Assembly: GCA_023213315.1 (NCBI GenBank)
Contig: JAKCPI010005252.1
Location: 1-64,000, forward strand
Length of the DNA stretch: 64,000 nt
Source: Euborellia annulipes
Lineage: Eukaryota > Arthropoda > Insecta > Dermaptera > Anisolabididae
Reading direction: 5' to 3'
The notes under the pieces are model-generated. The model was not told the DNA's origin, did no database searches, and saw only the letters and a list, made by a program, of their open reading frames with translations. This document shows positions 32,610 through 42,811 of the stretch, piece by piece. The translations under genes were made by a program, and so were the position numbers. Numbering within the stretch: position 1 is the stretch's first letter; each line of letters opens with the position of its first letter.

Positions 32610-33300
32610 GGCAGTTTAGACACAATGGACGATTTGCTAAAAAAAATATCGGAAATTAAAAAAAAAATGTGACAGCGAGAAATGAGTTTTATTTTATGCG
32701 ACGTTGCCAAACTGGTTTGAGTCACATGACTTACTTATTTTTAAATATGGCCGACTGTCTTCGGGAATTTTTTGATTTTCTTGTTAAAATATCTTTAAAA
32801 GCCAACGTCAGAAACTTTCGATTTTATTTTTAGCGTATTCTACGGAAGTTAATTGATCAAATGTAAGTTTTTTGTTTTTTTATATAGGGAGAGGGGGGAC
32901 ATTGGGACACGAGGCACATTGGGACATTCGAATTTTAGCTCTACTAAATGTGCCCATTTTATTATAGAAAATGTTTTTTTTAATAAAATGGGTACTTAAT
33001 GCACCCTAACGGTCAAAGAGTACAACTCAAACTTTATATTTAGTAGAGCTAAAATTCGAATGTCCCAATGTGCCTCGTGTCCCAATGTCCCGCCCTCTCC
33101 CCTATATCAGGAGTGGCTACATAATTCGATATATGTACGTTTCGTCGACATTCTCCAACATTAAATTGCAATTTTTTTAGTAATTAAATACACGATAGAT
33201 CAGCTTCAAAAAATTATTTTATACGTTTGTGATAGTGATTAATAACATATTAAAAAAATTAGCTTTTAATCTATATAAGTGCCTTAATGTCCGAACAACC
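32610..33300 (+). repeat. Repeat D copy, split by a MITE
   Basis: Homologous to 39866-40345 in reverse. Shared marks include GCGTATTCTACGGAAGTTAA, AGGAGTGGCTA and TTAGCTTTTAATCTATATAA. The other copy lacks the MITE and shows the empty site. The AT-rich repeat has no coding frame shared between copies. Confidence 0.7.
32887..33103. mobile_element. MITE with GGGACATTGGGACACGAGGC ends
   Basis: Arms of about 65 bp: GGGAGAGGGGGGACATTGGG at the left, mirrored by CCCAATGTCCCGCCCTCTCC at the right. They run inward to GAATTTTAGCTCTACTAAAT and are flanked by TATA. The empty site in repeat D at about 40070 confirms the insertion. Confidence 0.85.
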
Positions 33301-33303
33301 TTA

Positions 33304-33480
33304 ACACTCACACTTTTTTCCCATAGACACTCACACACATCCACACAGTCTTTTCGGTAACTCAGGCCATTTGGATACCAAATAGCTTAAATAAAAATCA
33401 TCGGACTACCTGGGATCTGGAACCCGCGAACCTTGGTATAGAAGGCCAGCACGCTACCAACTAAACCAAGGCCCGAGGGC
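33304..33480 (-). repeat. SINE-1 copy with internal deletion
   Basis: A and B boxes (TTGGTAGCGTGCTGG, CGCGGGTTCCAGATCCC) and the GGCCTGAGTTACCGAAAAGA tail are present. The segment between GGATACC and GGCCTGAG is lost. Confidence 0.75.
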
Positions 33481-33564
33481 ACATTTGATCTTGATTAATT
33501 TAGAAAATTCCGGAAAAATCCTTAAATAAATAAATTAAAAATTTAATTTTTAAGACTCTTTAAG

Positions 33565-33831
33565 CCCTTGGGACTTGGCGTAGAGGTTAGCGTGCTAACC
33601 TCGTATACCAAACGTCGCGGGTTCGGACCCTAGGCAGTCCGATGATTTTATTTAAGCCACTTGGATACCAAATGGCTTAAATAAGAATGCCTGGCCCCAA
33701 ATAAATATATTTATAAATAACGAGTATCCTTTAAAGTCTTAAATGGCCTAAGTTGCCGAAAAGACTGTGTGAATGTGTGTGTGAGTGTGAGTGTGAATGA
33801 AAAAAGTGTGAATGTTTTTTTTAAAAAAAAA
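33565..33831 (+). repeat. SINE-1 copy, full length, 13-bp TSD
   Basis: Target duplication AAGACTCTTTAAG at 33552-33564 and 33832-33844. Head GGGACTTGGCGTAGAGGTTA with B box CGCGGGTTCGGACCCTAGG, then the CCACTTGGATACCAAATGG hairpin, GGCCTAAGTTGCCGAAAAGA, the GTGTGAGTG tail and poly-A. The cleanest copy for defining the family. Confidence 0.95.
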
Positions 33832-33874
33832 AAGACTCTTTAAGATATATTAATAATAGTGAATAAGTATTCAT

Positions 33875-33912
33875 TGGCTCTGAAGAAAGCAGAATATTAT
33901 GCCGAAACAAGT
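33875..33912 (+). ncRNA. Hammerhead-like motif, decayed PLE end
   Basis: CTGAAGA, GCA/TGC stem II with a longer loop, then GAAACAAG. The cleavage triplet is lost. Confidence 0.4.
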
Positions 33913-33949
33913 GTAAATTGTCAACCAGTACCCAATCATTACTAAAAAA

Positions 33950-34012
33950 AATCTCGACATCGAATTTTTGACATGATCGCGATACTTTCTCTCTATATAA
34001 TAAGAGAAAGTA
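33950..34012 (-). mobile_element. Family A terminal fragment
   Basis: ATCTCGACATCGAATTTTTG to TAAGAGAAAGTA, the outer 60 bases with the terminal hairpin. Confidence 0.7.
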
Positions 34013-34712
34013 ATAAAATTATTTTATAATCTTTTAAAAATTATTTGAAGTTTGTTAATACATCGAAATATATCAAGTGTAGCAGCGCATGTGAAATCAA
34101 TTTCCCAGCATTGCTTCTCTGGGATTAACATTCATCCCATCAAATTTCAAGAGCATAAAAAAAAACCTATTTAAAGGATCCGTTCAATAAAATGCCAGGT
34201 CACGTGTGGATGTGAATTCAAAGGAGATCAAAATCGGGGGGGAAGATTCAATTGTGAACTCCCCATGTAAATATAAATACACAATTCAACCAGGGGGTTA
34301 AACTTTTGACCACCCTGGTCATAAATTTAAAAAATATCAGGTTTTATTAGCACTGTTTAAATTTCACTCACTTTCTGCTTCTTTTTTCTTCTTACTGTTA
34401 GTAAAAACAAAAAAAAAAAAAATCCTTCGATTAAGCTGTTTATTTATTTTTTTTTTCCACAAAAATAATTCCCTTTCTTTTACTTTAATGTCATTCTTTA
34501 GCTTTTTTTTAACGCTTTTATTTATTTATTTATTTTTTTTTTGTCACTTCATTCGAGATTTTTGTTTGCTTGTCAACAACAAAATAAATTCAGCTTATGT
34601 TTAAATAATAAATATAACCAGACATATTTGTTTTTTATTTATTTATTTATTAAATAACGCAAAAATAATTAAAATAAAAATTTTAATCAGAGATTTTAAA
34701 CAAATGATAGAG
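34013..34712. other. AT-rich spacer
   Basis: T-rich runs around 34380-34660. No gene or element termini. Confidence 0.5.
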
Positions 34713-34715
34713 GGG

Positions 34716-35105
34716 AAAAATCTGGTGTGACTGGTCGCACAGCTCTTACTGAAAGTAAGAGAAAGTTGTGTTTTGTGCTTACTACACCAGATTTTTTGTG
34801 TCGATATATATTTAATTTCCGCCGATATATGTATTCGAATTCAAGATGTAAAATTTATAAACATGGGAAAATATTTGTATTTTCTTACTATGGAAACCAT
34901 TTCTCCTATGAAGTACAAGAGTAAAGTGTGCTTCAAATGATTTCAAGGACAAAATGAGAATATACATTTTAAAGAGAATCTAAAAAATAATTGTTTTTAT
35001 AATTTTAATCAAAATCGTTGCAGCGAATTTTCACCAAATCGAAAAAAAAAACTGAAAAATTACTACTAAAGTACTAGTAGAAACGTGTATATCCAACAAA
35101 ATCTC
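34716..35105 (-). mobile_element. Family A copy with internal deletion
   Basis: Begins AAAATCTGGTGTGACTGG with a shortened hairpin and runs to GTACTAGTA. It then jumps to AAACGTGTATATCCAAC..ATCTCGAT, skipping the middle blocks. Confidence 0.7.
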
Positions 35106-35587
35106 GATCTCTCAATCTCTTTAATGATAATTCACATTTTGTAAGACATACTCTTTTAAAAATTATCCTTGAACCTAAAAAAATAAATTCCCAACGCGAG
35201 AAAGAAGGAAGTTGACTAAAGGATGTGAAAGAAAAAAAAAAAAAATTCCTTTCAAATATTGACAAAAAGCAAACAAACAAAAATGAACGTTAACAATAAT
35301 TAGATTTAATATGTAAAACCCATGAATGAATTTATTGTTGAGACTTTTATCTAAAAAAAAGGATGTTTGAAATTTTTAAATCTTGTTTTATAATATGGAC
35401 CGGAAGCTGAAAAAGAAATAAAGAGATTAAAAATTCATGAATATGAAAAAAAATATTTTTAACTAGTCCTTCCTGGGTCATTTCAGGTGTGTAGAGCGCT
35501 TATTTAAAACCAACAAATCTAGCACTAAATTTACGTTCGTTTTCCCGATTTAGATAATAGTGCATCTTGGAGTAGGAACAGGTCTTT
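35106..35587. other. Unique AT-rich stretch
   Basis: No motif-bearing frame or repeat structure. Confidence 0.45.
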
Positions 35588-36062
35588 TTTACTTTCTCTT
35601 ACCTATGTATATATCAAATGGACATATAATGGACCGTTTATTTTGAAAGTGTTGTAATGGACATTCCTATTGTTTCGAGAAAATGAAAGGTTAACATATC
35701 TGTTTATTAAAAAAATTATTTACCGACCAATTTTCAATTGTACAAAACATGAGAATTTTTTAAGAAATTTACCACTAGCTAGTTATACATAGAAAGTTTA
35801 CATTAGTTTTATCATAAATTATTTGATATCTCATTTTTTTAAAAAATGGACTTACACCACTTTCAAAATAAACGGTCCATATAGTTTTGAACAAAATCAG
35901 CCAAAGAGTACTAGTACTTTACTTTTTCAGTTTTTGATTTTCTCAAAATTCGTTGCAACGATTTTGTTTAAAATTCATAAATCAATTATTTTTTAGATGC
36001 TCTTTAAAATATATATTCTCATTTTGCAATTGAAATGTTCTGAAGCACACTTTACTCTTTTT
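35588..36062 (+). mobile_element. Family A copy with internal deletion, host of a MITE
   Basis: TTTACTTTCTCTTACCTATG, then the MITE 35629-35880, then ATAGTTTTGAACAAAATCAG to CACACTTTACTC. The segment between the terminal hairpin and the AGCTTTTGAACAAAAT block is gone. Confidence 0.7.
35629..35880. mobile_element. MITE with ATGGACCGTTTATTTTGAAA ends
   Basis: Left ATGGACCGTTTATTTTGAAA and right TTTCAAAATAAACGGTCCAT are exact inverted repeats. GTGTTGTAATGGACA inside is roughly mirrored by TGGACTTACACCAC. TA lies at both borders. 252 bp, non-coding. TA target and length fit a Tc1/mariner-type MITE. Confidence 0.85.
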
Positions 36063-36137
36063 TTAATTTTAAAACCCTTTTCGGCTGCTGAGGCCACTTA
36101 GGGGTATAACTTGATTATAGGCCTATAAATATCTTTT

Positions 36138-36490
36138 TAACACACACTTTTTTCTCATTCACACTCACACCAGTGGCGGATCCAGAGGAGTTTCTGGGGG
36201 GAGGGGGGGGGGGGGTAATCTGGTGTGACTAGTCACACAGCACACAATTTTTTCTTATTATCAGTAATTTAAAGGTGCATTCTGTAGTTATGTATTAGTT
36301 TTTAAAATTTTATATTAAAAATACAATTTTTCCTCAAAAAAATATTTTTTTCAAATCTCGGGGGAGGGGAGTAATTACCCCCTTTACCCCCCTTGTATCC
36401 GCCCTTGACTCACACTCGCACACACATTCACACAGTCTTTTCGGCAACTTAGGCCATATAAGGCTTTGACGATAACCGTTATTATTTATA
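36138..36490 (-). repeat. SINE-1 3' part, split by a hAT element
   Basis: AACACACACTTTTTTCTCAT, then the hAT insertion, then CACACAGTCTTTTCGGCAAC and GATAACCGTTATTATTTAT. The promoter-bearing head is missing. Confidence 0.75.
36171..36407 (+). mobile_element. hAT MITE with CAGTGGCGGATCC end, TSD ACTCACAC
   Basis: TSD ACTCACAC at 36163-36170 and 36408-36415. Ends CAGTGGCGGATCCAGAGG and CCTTGTATCCGCCCTTG. Subterminal GGTGTGACTAGTCACACAGC and TAATTACCCCC are shared with the copy at 46600-46863. 237 bp, non-coding. Confidence 0.95.
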
Positions 36491-37257
36491 TCTAACAAAA
36501 CAATTTTTTAAATCCCTTCAACGCTCATCTCTTTCTATAATTGCTTTTAATTAAAAAAAAAAAAAAAAACATTAGTGTTAATTCCCACTTGAATAATCTT
36601 CTCAAAATTAATTTATTTAATTTCTTAAATGGCTCAATCTCTTCCTTTTCCCTTCTATCCTTTTTTTCATTAAACTCAAAAGTTCATCGGGCAATTGGGC
36701 CATTAAGGGCCTCTGCTGCCCTTGGTGTTGTCTAAATCAACAACGACGTTACGTTACGTTAATTGTTTAAACCCCTTAATTTGCTTGGAAAAAACAAACA
36801 AAGGTTGAATGGTGGGAAGGGATAATTTAATAGCTTGAGATTTTTAAATTATACCTGTCTTTTTTTTTTATCTATTATCAAACGTTTTTTTTTTTTTGAT
36901 TATGAAATTGATTTCATTTTGAAAGATTTTTTAAAACAAGAAAGAACAAAAAAAAAACGACACGAGATGAATAAATTAATAGGGGCTTAATTTTGATGAA
37001 ATGTTTGAAAAATGGTCGTTAAGCAAAAGCGGAATAAATTAAGAGAGAAAGAGAATCGATAAACGTTAAAAGGTTTAGAGACTTTCTTTACGTCCATTCA
37101 TGAGGTATGAAAAAAAAAAACATCTGTTGTTTGTTCTTTATAATATGCACATTTAATTTAGTGCAATCTTTGATTTAAATTCGTAATAAATCAATTTTAA
37201 GCTTATTTGCCTATTCAAACATAGTCAAAAAATATTTATATATTTATCCGAAAGAGG
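36491..37257. other. Unique AT-rich stretch
   Basis: The short frame at 36541-36735 shows no family motif. ACGTTACGTTACGTTAA near 36746 is a short simple repeat. No gene. Confidence 0.45.
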
Positions 37258-37293
37258 GCAGCTAGAGCTTTTTCTTTATTTATTTAATTCGCA

Positions 37294-37336
37294 CAGCTGA
37301 CGTTTCGGGTCCGTATTTGAACCATCTTCAGGACTG
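37294..37336 (-). ncRNA. Hammerhead-like ribozyme, PLE end
   Basis: Minus strand: CTGAAGA, stem II GGTTC/GGACC with an AAATAC loop, CGAAAC, GTC. Core complete. Stem I pairs only partly, with a mismatch next to the core. Confidence 0.6.
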
Positions 37337-37430
37337 GCGAAAAGTCACAGTGGATTTTATACATAGTTGAACCAAACCCTTATATAATAAATATATGCAC
37401 AGTAAGCAATGACCAAGTACATAAAATGTA

Positions 37431-37639
37431 CAGTGAGGGACAATATTAAATCCCACCCATGCGTTTTCTACTTGTGATTATTTCATTGTTTTTATAGGAG
37501 AAAATAAAATCTTTACTGGAAATTTTCTAGATTTGAACCATGAAAGTTTCCATCAAAAAATATATAATATTTCTCTAAAAATAATGAAATAATCATAAGT
37601 AGAAAACGCATGGGTGGGACTTAATATTATCCCTCACTG
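37431..37639. mobile_element. Tc1/mariner-type MITE, TA target
   Basis: CAGTGAGGGACAATATTAA at the left is mirrored by TTAATATTATCCCTCACTG at the right, flanked by TA (37429-37430, 37640-37641). The arms extend inward through CCCACCCATGCGTTTTCTAC to about 65 bp. 209 bp in total. Confidence 0.85.
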
Positions 37640-37776
37640 TACCTTAATACATAAATATGTACATAGTCAGCGCATACTGTGTATATACCCCATTTATCAT
37701 ATAAGAGTTTGAGAAGTCAAAAAAAAAATCCAAGACATAGGCAGCCAAAATTATTTCTTTTATTATTGCCGTTCCA

Positions 37777-37818
37777 GGCTGACGTTTCGGCCACTGGTCT
37801 AGGCCATCTTCAGAGCCG
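37777..37818 (-). ncRNA. Hammerhead ribozyme, well preserved
   Basis: Minus strand: GGCT, CTGAAGA, T, GGCC (stem II), a 9-base loop, GGCC, GAAAC, GTC, AGCC. Stem I GGCT/AGCC pairs fully, stem II is 4 bp, stem III is AC/GT, and cleavage would follow C. All invariant positions are present. The TTTTGGCTGCC PLE terminus follows at 37740. Confidence 0.7.
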
Positions 37819-37956
37819 GAGGCGAGAATAAATGAAAATTACAATTTCAGCGACACACATTCGCATGAACGGAGCGCTCATAGGACAACGAAAGAATGAG
37901 AGTTTGGTTCAATTACGTATAAAATCCACTGTGCCACTTTCATAATGACTTTTCTC

Positions 37957-38000
37957 CAGTCCTGAAGATGGTTCAAATACGAAACCGAACCGTCGGCTGT
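37957..38000 (+). ncRNA. Hammerhead relic, GAAA mutated
   Basis: CTGAAGATGG..CCGAACCGTCGG. Partner of 37294-37336. The essential GAAA is now GAAC, so inactive. Confidence 0.5.
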
Positions 38001-38145
38001 GTGAATTAAATAAATTAAGAAAAAACTCTAGTCTCTGCGTCGCTCATTTTTTTTTCAACCCTCTTATATTCATAACATCACAGTTATAAATTGCATTTTG
38101 TATATTTATTATTAGCACGAATATTAAATTTTATAAAATTTTAAT

Positions 38146-38381
38146 CTTCTTCTGTTCTTGCCTTATTCCCGCGAAATGGGGTCGGCGATCCTAATTTTTT
38201 CCTCCAACCCTATCATGCGTTTTTGCAACCGAGAAGGGTGAAACAGGCCGGCCCGTCACTCGGTTGAAAAGAGGAAGAAAGAGACAGACATACAAAGAAC
38301 AGAAGGACTGCCTGTCCCAGCTCGGGCAGCTCGTGGTCGCCATCCACGTACCCACAAGATGTGGGCCCCTGAGCGATGAAA
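38146..38381 (-). mobile_element. V retroposon copy, 13-bp TSD
   Basis: ATAAAATTTTAAT at 38133-38145 and 38382-38394. Contains CGTGGTCGCCATCCACGTAC and the CTTCTTCTG tail (plus-strand view). A small deletion distinguishes it near 38255. Confidence 0.9.
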
Positions 38382-38394
38382 ATAAAATTTTAAT

Positions 38395-39096
38395 ATAAAT
38401 TTATATTCTCTATAAAAGAAATCATTTGATCGTTGAGATTAGTATTTTTTGAAGTAGTAGGCATCAGGAAGTGGCCTTAGAGCCTGAAGCCGGGGAGATG
38501 AGTTATGGTGCGTGCTATTGTGCAAATATTTATTTTTGTAAACTTTGATGCTTTTTCTGACTTAACGCAAAACTTTTTTCCTCAAATAAAAAAAAAATTA
38601 TTATATCTTAGAAGAATAAAGATATATGTTCCAAGTCTTGTGCATTTTCCTTAACCATTGGAAATAAGATTATAGTCTATCTATGCAACAGCATTGAATT
38701 TATCCATCTCTAGAAATAATCCATAATATTACGTAACATCGATTCCCAATAGAAAAGTCTTGATTTTCCATCTATAAATATAAATTGGAATTATCCTGAT
38801 AGAGAGTTGAAATTCACCTCCTGCGGGAGAGCATCCGCCCCTCGGCTCATAAAACTTGTTTAAATTAAACAAAAATATATATAAAAAAAATAGATTTGTA
38901 AATAAATAAATTACAAAATTTAAATTACTGTTTCTTCCAAAGCCTTGGGGGAGACAAATACCCCCCTCCCCCCCCTCTAATGACGACCCTGATTATTTTA
39001 TGTAGGCTTCCAAAAACGAGAATAATTATTATTACATTTCTGGTTGCCTACCTTACACTTTTGAGAAATTTAATCGAGAAAATTTATATAACGCTC
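38395..39096. other. Unique AT-rich stretch
   Basis: A C-rich patch at 38960-38975 resembles a hAT end without a partner. No gene supported. Confidence 0.4.
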
Positions 39097-39165
39097 ACTT
39101 CTTGTGAGTGCGTGGATGGCGACGACGAGTTACCCAAGCTAAGGCTGACATTTCTACCCGCAGGG
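39097..39165 (+). repeat. V retroposon fragment, diverged, opposite strand
   Basis: CTTGTGAGTGCGTGGATGGC and CGACGAGTTACCCAAGCTAA correspond to the retroposon's 5' part. The rest is unrelated. Confidence 0.55.
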
Positions 39166-39865
39166 ACTCCTCCCTTACCACCCAAAGCAAAAAAAAAAAA
39201 AAGGAAAAAAATTTTTCCCCCCCCTCACATTTTGACAGACGACTTGATTATTTTTTTGACTATTTTAAATAAATAAATCTTTTTTTTTAATAAAAACTTT
39301 ATTTTAAATAACCGACAATTATTTTAGGCCGTGAAGAAGGTTAAAGATAATTACCTAAACAGTTAAAGGATTTAATCCCTAATTCGAATTTTTTTTTCGT
39401 TTTGAATTCTAAACTGACAACTAACCCTAAATAATAATTATCTTGTCCACAATTTTATAATTACCTCTATATTTGTTTCATCTTCATTAACTAAAAATTT
39501 CCTTTTTGTACGAGTTTTTTTAATTTTTAATTTCGCTGAAACAAAACGATCTCATTATTTTTGAACCGAATAGTAGCTTTTGAATAGTTTTTTTTTCTCC
39601 TAATTAAAGCATTTCCATCAATATTAATCTTTTATTATTTCTAAATTAGCCTATTATTATTTCAATTAGTAAATTTCTCTATTGTTAAATCTAATTTGTA
39701 ATTTGATTAATTGTTCTCGCATTTTTATAATTTCATTTAATTAATCATGATTACTATTTAATGGGCAAATAGTAATTATAATAAGAAAACTTCTCCGAAT
39801 TATTTATTAAAATTACATGAGTTTACAAAATAGAAAATTTGCTTTTTAAATCAATTTATTATTAA
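39166..39865. other. AT-rich spacer
   Basis: No gene or repeat termini. Very AT-rich from 39270. Confidence 0.5.
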
Positions 39866-40345
39866 GGTCGTTCGGACATTGAGGCACTTATATAGATTAA
39901 AAGCTAATTTTTTAATATGTTATTAATCACTATCAAATATGTATAAAATAATTTTTTGGAGCAGATCTGACGAAGGGTTATAATGTAATTAATTATTAGA
40001 AAATTGAAATTTAATATGTAGTCTATGGGGAATGTCGACGAAACGCACAAATATCGAATTATATAGCCACTCCTGATAAAGATAAAAAAAAAAACTTCTA
40101 GTTTTATCAATTAACTTCCGTAGAATACGTTAAAAATGTTATCTGAAGAAGGCTTTTAAAAATATTTTATTAAGAAAGACAAAAAATCACCAAAATATCA
40201 GTCCACCATATTTAAATAAAAAGCAAGTCACGTGACTCAGACAAGTCCGACAACGTCGCATAAAATAAAACGCGTTTCACGCTTTCACTTATATTTTTTC
40301 CCCAATTTACGATATTTTTTCTCTCAAATCGTCCATTATGTCTAA
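39866..40345 (-). repeat. Repeat D copy without the MITE
   Basis: Reverse complement of 32610-33300 minus the insertion. GCCACTCCTGATAAAGATAA marks the unoccupied site. A patch reading GTCACGTGACTCAG with GACAACGTCGCATAAAATAA is conserved in both copies and contains an E-box palindrome CACGTG. Confidence 0.7.
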
Positions 40346-41689
40346 AATGATTTGTATTACTCATGGTAATATTATAAATAAAATACAAGATCAACATAAA
40401 CAGCTGTTAAATGCGATGTTGCCAGATCAATTATGTAAAAAAAATACTCAAGTCAAAAGTCATTTATTTATTATTTTTGTTAATGAAATTATTAACTTAA
40501 TCCAATTATAAATTACGATAGGTCACGACTATATTATAATAATGAACTTATGCATTAAAATTTTTAATTTTATTAAAAAGAAAATTTTAATTCTATTATG
40601 ACTTACGGGGTACTGTCTGGTACAACATTAAATTAATTTTTAAATCTTTTAAATGACAACTTCGTATCAACAAGATTACAAAATAATTACAGTGAATTAA
40701 TGCAATATAATAAAACGTTAAGTGTTTCAACATAACAAATAATTTGCTACATTCTTTTCTCTTCAATTGACGATGCATGAATTCGGCTATTAAATAAATA
40801 AATACAACAATCAATAGTGTTTTTTTATAACAATAAAATCGTAATTTTTTTATTATATACTCATAAATTAATCGAATTTTACATGACACAAATTGAAAAT
40901 GTTTTTGTATTTTCAATTGAATTGCATATAAATATAAATGGTTAGATGTGTCCATCACATGACATGAATCATCGTGGAACGGAACGCACTGGAGCGGAAC
41001 AACATGGCTCCTTTTGTTATACTCATGTCATTGGACTCAGGCAACCTTTTAACAAACACACAGAACAAAAAAAAAAAAAAAAATTTGTGGTTTTGGAGAA
41101 ATAGAGGTGGGCAACAGCAGAAGGAAGAAAGGAGGGAGGTGGGGGGATAAACATACCATTAAAATTTTCTAAATGATCGGATCTATTTGCATGTCTGTAG
41201 GTCAAATCGATTATAGGGGGACTCAAGATGGATAGATAAATAAAAAAAAAAAATAATACAAAAAAAAAGTAAGGAAAAAAATACTTTGAAATTGAAATTA
41301 TTTATCTACCTTGTTTATTTATTTATGTATTCTGATTTGATCGCGAGTTTATATATTACTTTTACTTTCTAAACATCTTACACAATTTAACAAAAAAAAA
41401 AAATAAATAAATAAATAATCGGAATCGATATTGGAGGTTTATAAAAAGAAATGGAAACACCGAATTTTTTATTTTCTGTCAATAAGATTACAAACATAAT
41501 AACCAATTTGTGAATGGAGGTTATATAATAAATTTTGAAACGTTTCGATACTTGATTCGAGTCTTCATTAGAGATATTCATTATTTATTTATCGTGCAAC
41601 TGTCCAGCGGGTATAAATAAATGTGCCTGGACTCCTACATATATCCTATTTATATAATTTGATATAGGGAGTTTGAATTATACACTTGG
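40346..41689. other. AT-rich stretch with an unrecognised minus-strand frame
   Basis: The frame at 40596-40958 on the minus strand has 120 codons, rich in K, I, L, Y and F, with no motif or repeat copy. In DNA of this composition such a frame is not surprising. Nothing else supported. Confidence 0.3.
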
Positions 41690-41713
41690 TTAGCTGTTTC
41701 AAATTGTTTTATT

Positions 41714-41760
41714 AACTTTATACGTATTTCGACACTAGGTGTATCATCTTCAGAAGTTTA
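41714..41760 (-). ncRNA. Hammerhead ribozyme with palindromic stem III
   Basis: Minus strand: AACTT (stem I), CTGAAGA, T, GATAC (stem II), a 5-base loop, GTGTC, GAA, ATACGTAT (stem III, self-complementary), A at the cleavage site, AAGTT closing stem I. Stem I is 5 bp and perfect. Stem III has no loop, so the form most likely to be active is a dimer. Confidence 0.65.
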
Positions 41761-41840
41761 TACAAGACTGGAACAAAATTTATTACAATATATAAAATTT
41801 TTAATGTGGAGTAGTACTAATATAAATATTCAATAAAAAT

Positions 41841-42046
41841 TCGTGGAAAATTATTGTGTTTGGTTCTGATGTAGGCGAAACAAGAATAAAACAATATGTT
41901 TTTTTATGTAGGGTTTATTGGGTTGCAGCTGCTCGAAACTGTAGCTGCAGTCGCAAGCCAATAAATCCTACATAAAAAACATATTGTTTTATTCTTGTTT
42001 CGCCTACATCAGAACCAAACTCAATAATCTTCCACGAATTTTTAAT
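41841..42046. repeat. Palindrome with 85-bp arms
   Basis: AATTCGTGGAAAATTATTGT..GATGTAGGCGAAACAAGAAT..AACATATTG mirrors itself around a core holding GTTGCAGCTGCTCGAAACTG and GTAGCTGCAGTCGCAAG. The core is GC-richer, and GCAGCTGC-type motifs within it can pair again. Confidence 0.75.
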
Positions 42047-42219
42047 GTACAACAGTCTTGTATAAACTTCTGAAGCTGACACAAAATACGTATAAAGTTG
42101 AAACAATTTGAAACAGCTAACCTATTGTATAATTTAAATTCTTTTTATTGATATCTTTCAACTAGTGCATACGGTCGCCAGCATCAATTTATATAATTTG
42201 AGTATCGTTATAGTTTATA

Positions 42220-42245
42220 AGGCCTAAGATGCCGAAAATACTTCT
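42220..42245 (+). repeat. SINE tail fragment
   Basis: TTATAAGGCCTAAGATGCCGAAAATAC matches the tRNA-derived SINE tail GGCC..GCCGAAAA. Confidence 0.5.
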
Positions 42246-42480
42246 TTTTTTTTAAATTTATTTCCGGCTACCGCCTTTCAGCCCCACAACTTTATTTTAC
42301 AATATTTTTTATTTTACAATATTACTTAAAAAAAACTGTCCAACATTAACAATAATCAAACTGTTAAAATATAAATAATAATTTCCAAATGAACCAGCTG
42401 TTTTCTCAGTCCACATTATATCAATTTATTATTTGGAAAACATTTTAGCCTTCCTCAATGCTGCAATTTTTTTTTTTTTG
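42246..42480 (-). repeat. Retroposon E copy
   Basis: Plus-strand view starts with a T run, AAATTTATTTCCGGCTACC and GCCTTTCAGCCCCACA, matching 53850-54172. On the minus strand this is a poly-A-tailed retroposon 3' end. Its 5' limit is not clear. Confidence 0.5.
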
Positions 42481-42523
42481 TAGTTTCCATTTGATAATAT
42501 TAATTGTGGTTTATTTGTAAAAA

Positions 42524-42572
42524 TTACAACGTTTCAGTCAATCATTCTGTGATCTTCCTCAGGTTTCAATAT
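42524..42572 (-). ncRNA. Hammerhead-like motif, PLE end
   Basis: Minus strand: CTGAGGA, A, GATCACAGAATGATTGAC, TGAAACGTTG. The core fits consensus with U at cleavage. Stem II is imperfect and stem I barely pairs. Confidence 0.45.
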
Positions 42573-42811
42573 AATCCAATATTTGATGTGACAATTCCAT
42601 CTGAAGTCCTCTTAAGTCCAATCTGATGATATTGTCGTCAAGTGGGTCGAAATACTTGACAAATAAAAGACGTAGTCTTTCTACAATCTATCTAATAAAC
42701 CCGGCATATTTAAATATTATTAGAAATTTAAATTTTTATCACGCTTATTTTTTTTAAATAAAATTTTTTTGGATTTTTGAAGTAAAGAAAACAGTAACAA
42801 GTTTTTTTTTT

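Larger units (their letters stand above)
37258..38035. mobile_element. PLE inverted pair with nested MITE and second PLE end
   Basis: Outer arms read TAGAGCTTTTTCTTTATTTA..CAGCTGAC at the left, and the mirror GTCGGCTGTGTGAATTAAAT..AAAAACTCTAG at the right, each with a hammerhead-like core. Between them lie a mariner-type MITE (37431-37639) and an arm of a different PLE family (37740-37860). A record of at least three events. Confidence 0.7.
41690..42125. mobile_element. PLE inverted pair enclosing a second palindrome
   Basis: Outer arms: TTAGCTGTTTCAAATTGTTT..ACTTTATACGTATTT at the left, and AAATACGTATAAAGTTG..AACAATTTGAAACAGCTAA at the right. CAGTCTTGTATAAACTTCTG continues both. Inside is another palindrome (41841-42046). 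The left arm keeps a complete hammerhead and the right arm a broken one. Confidence 0.75.

Noticed and set aside
40596..40958. Open frame of 120 codons on the minus strand
   Set aside because: Composition is that of translated AT-rich DNA. No motif, no splice signals and no second copy to compare.
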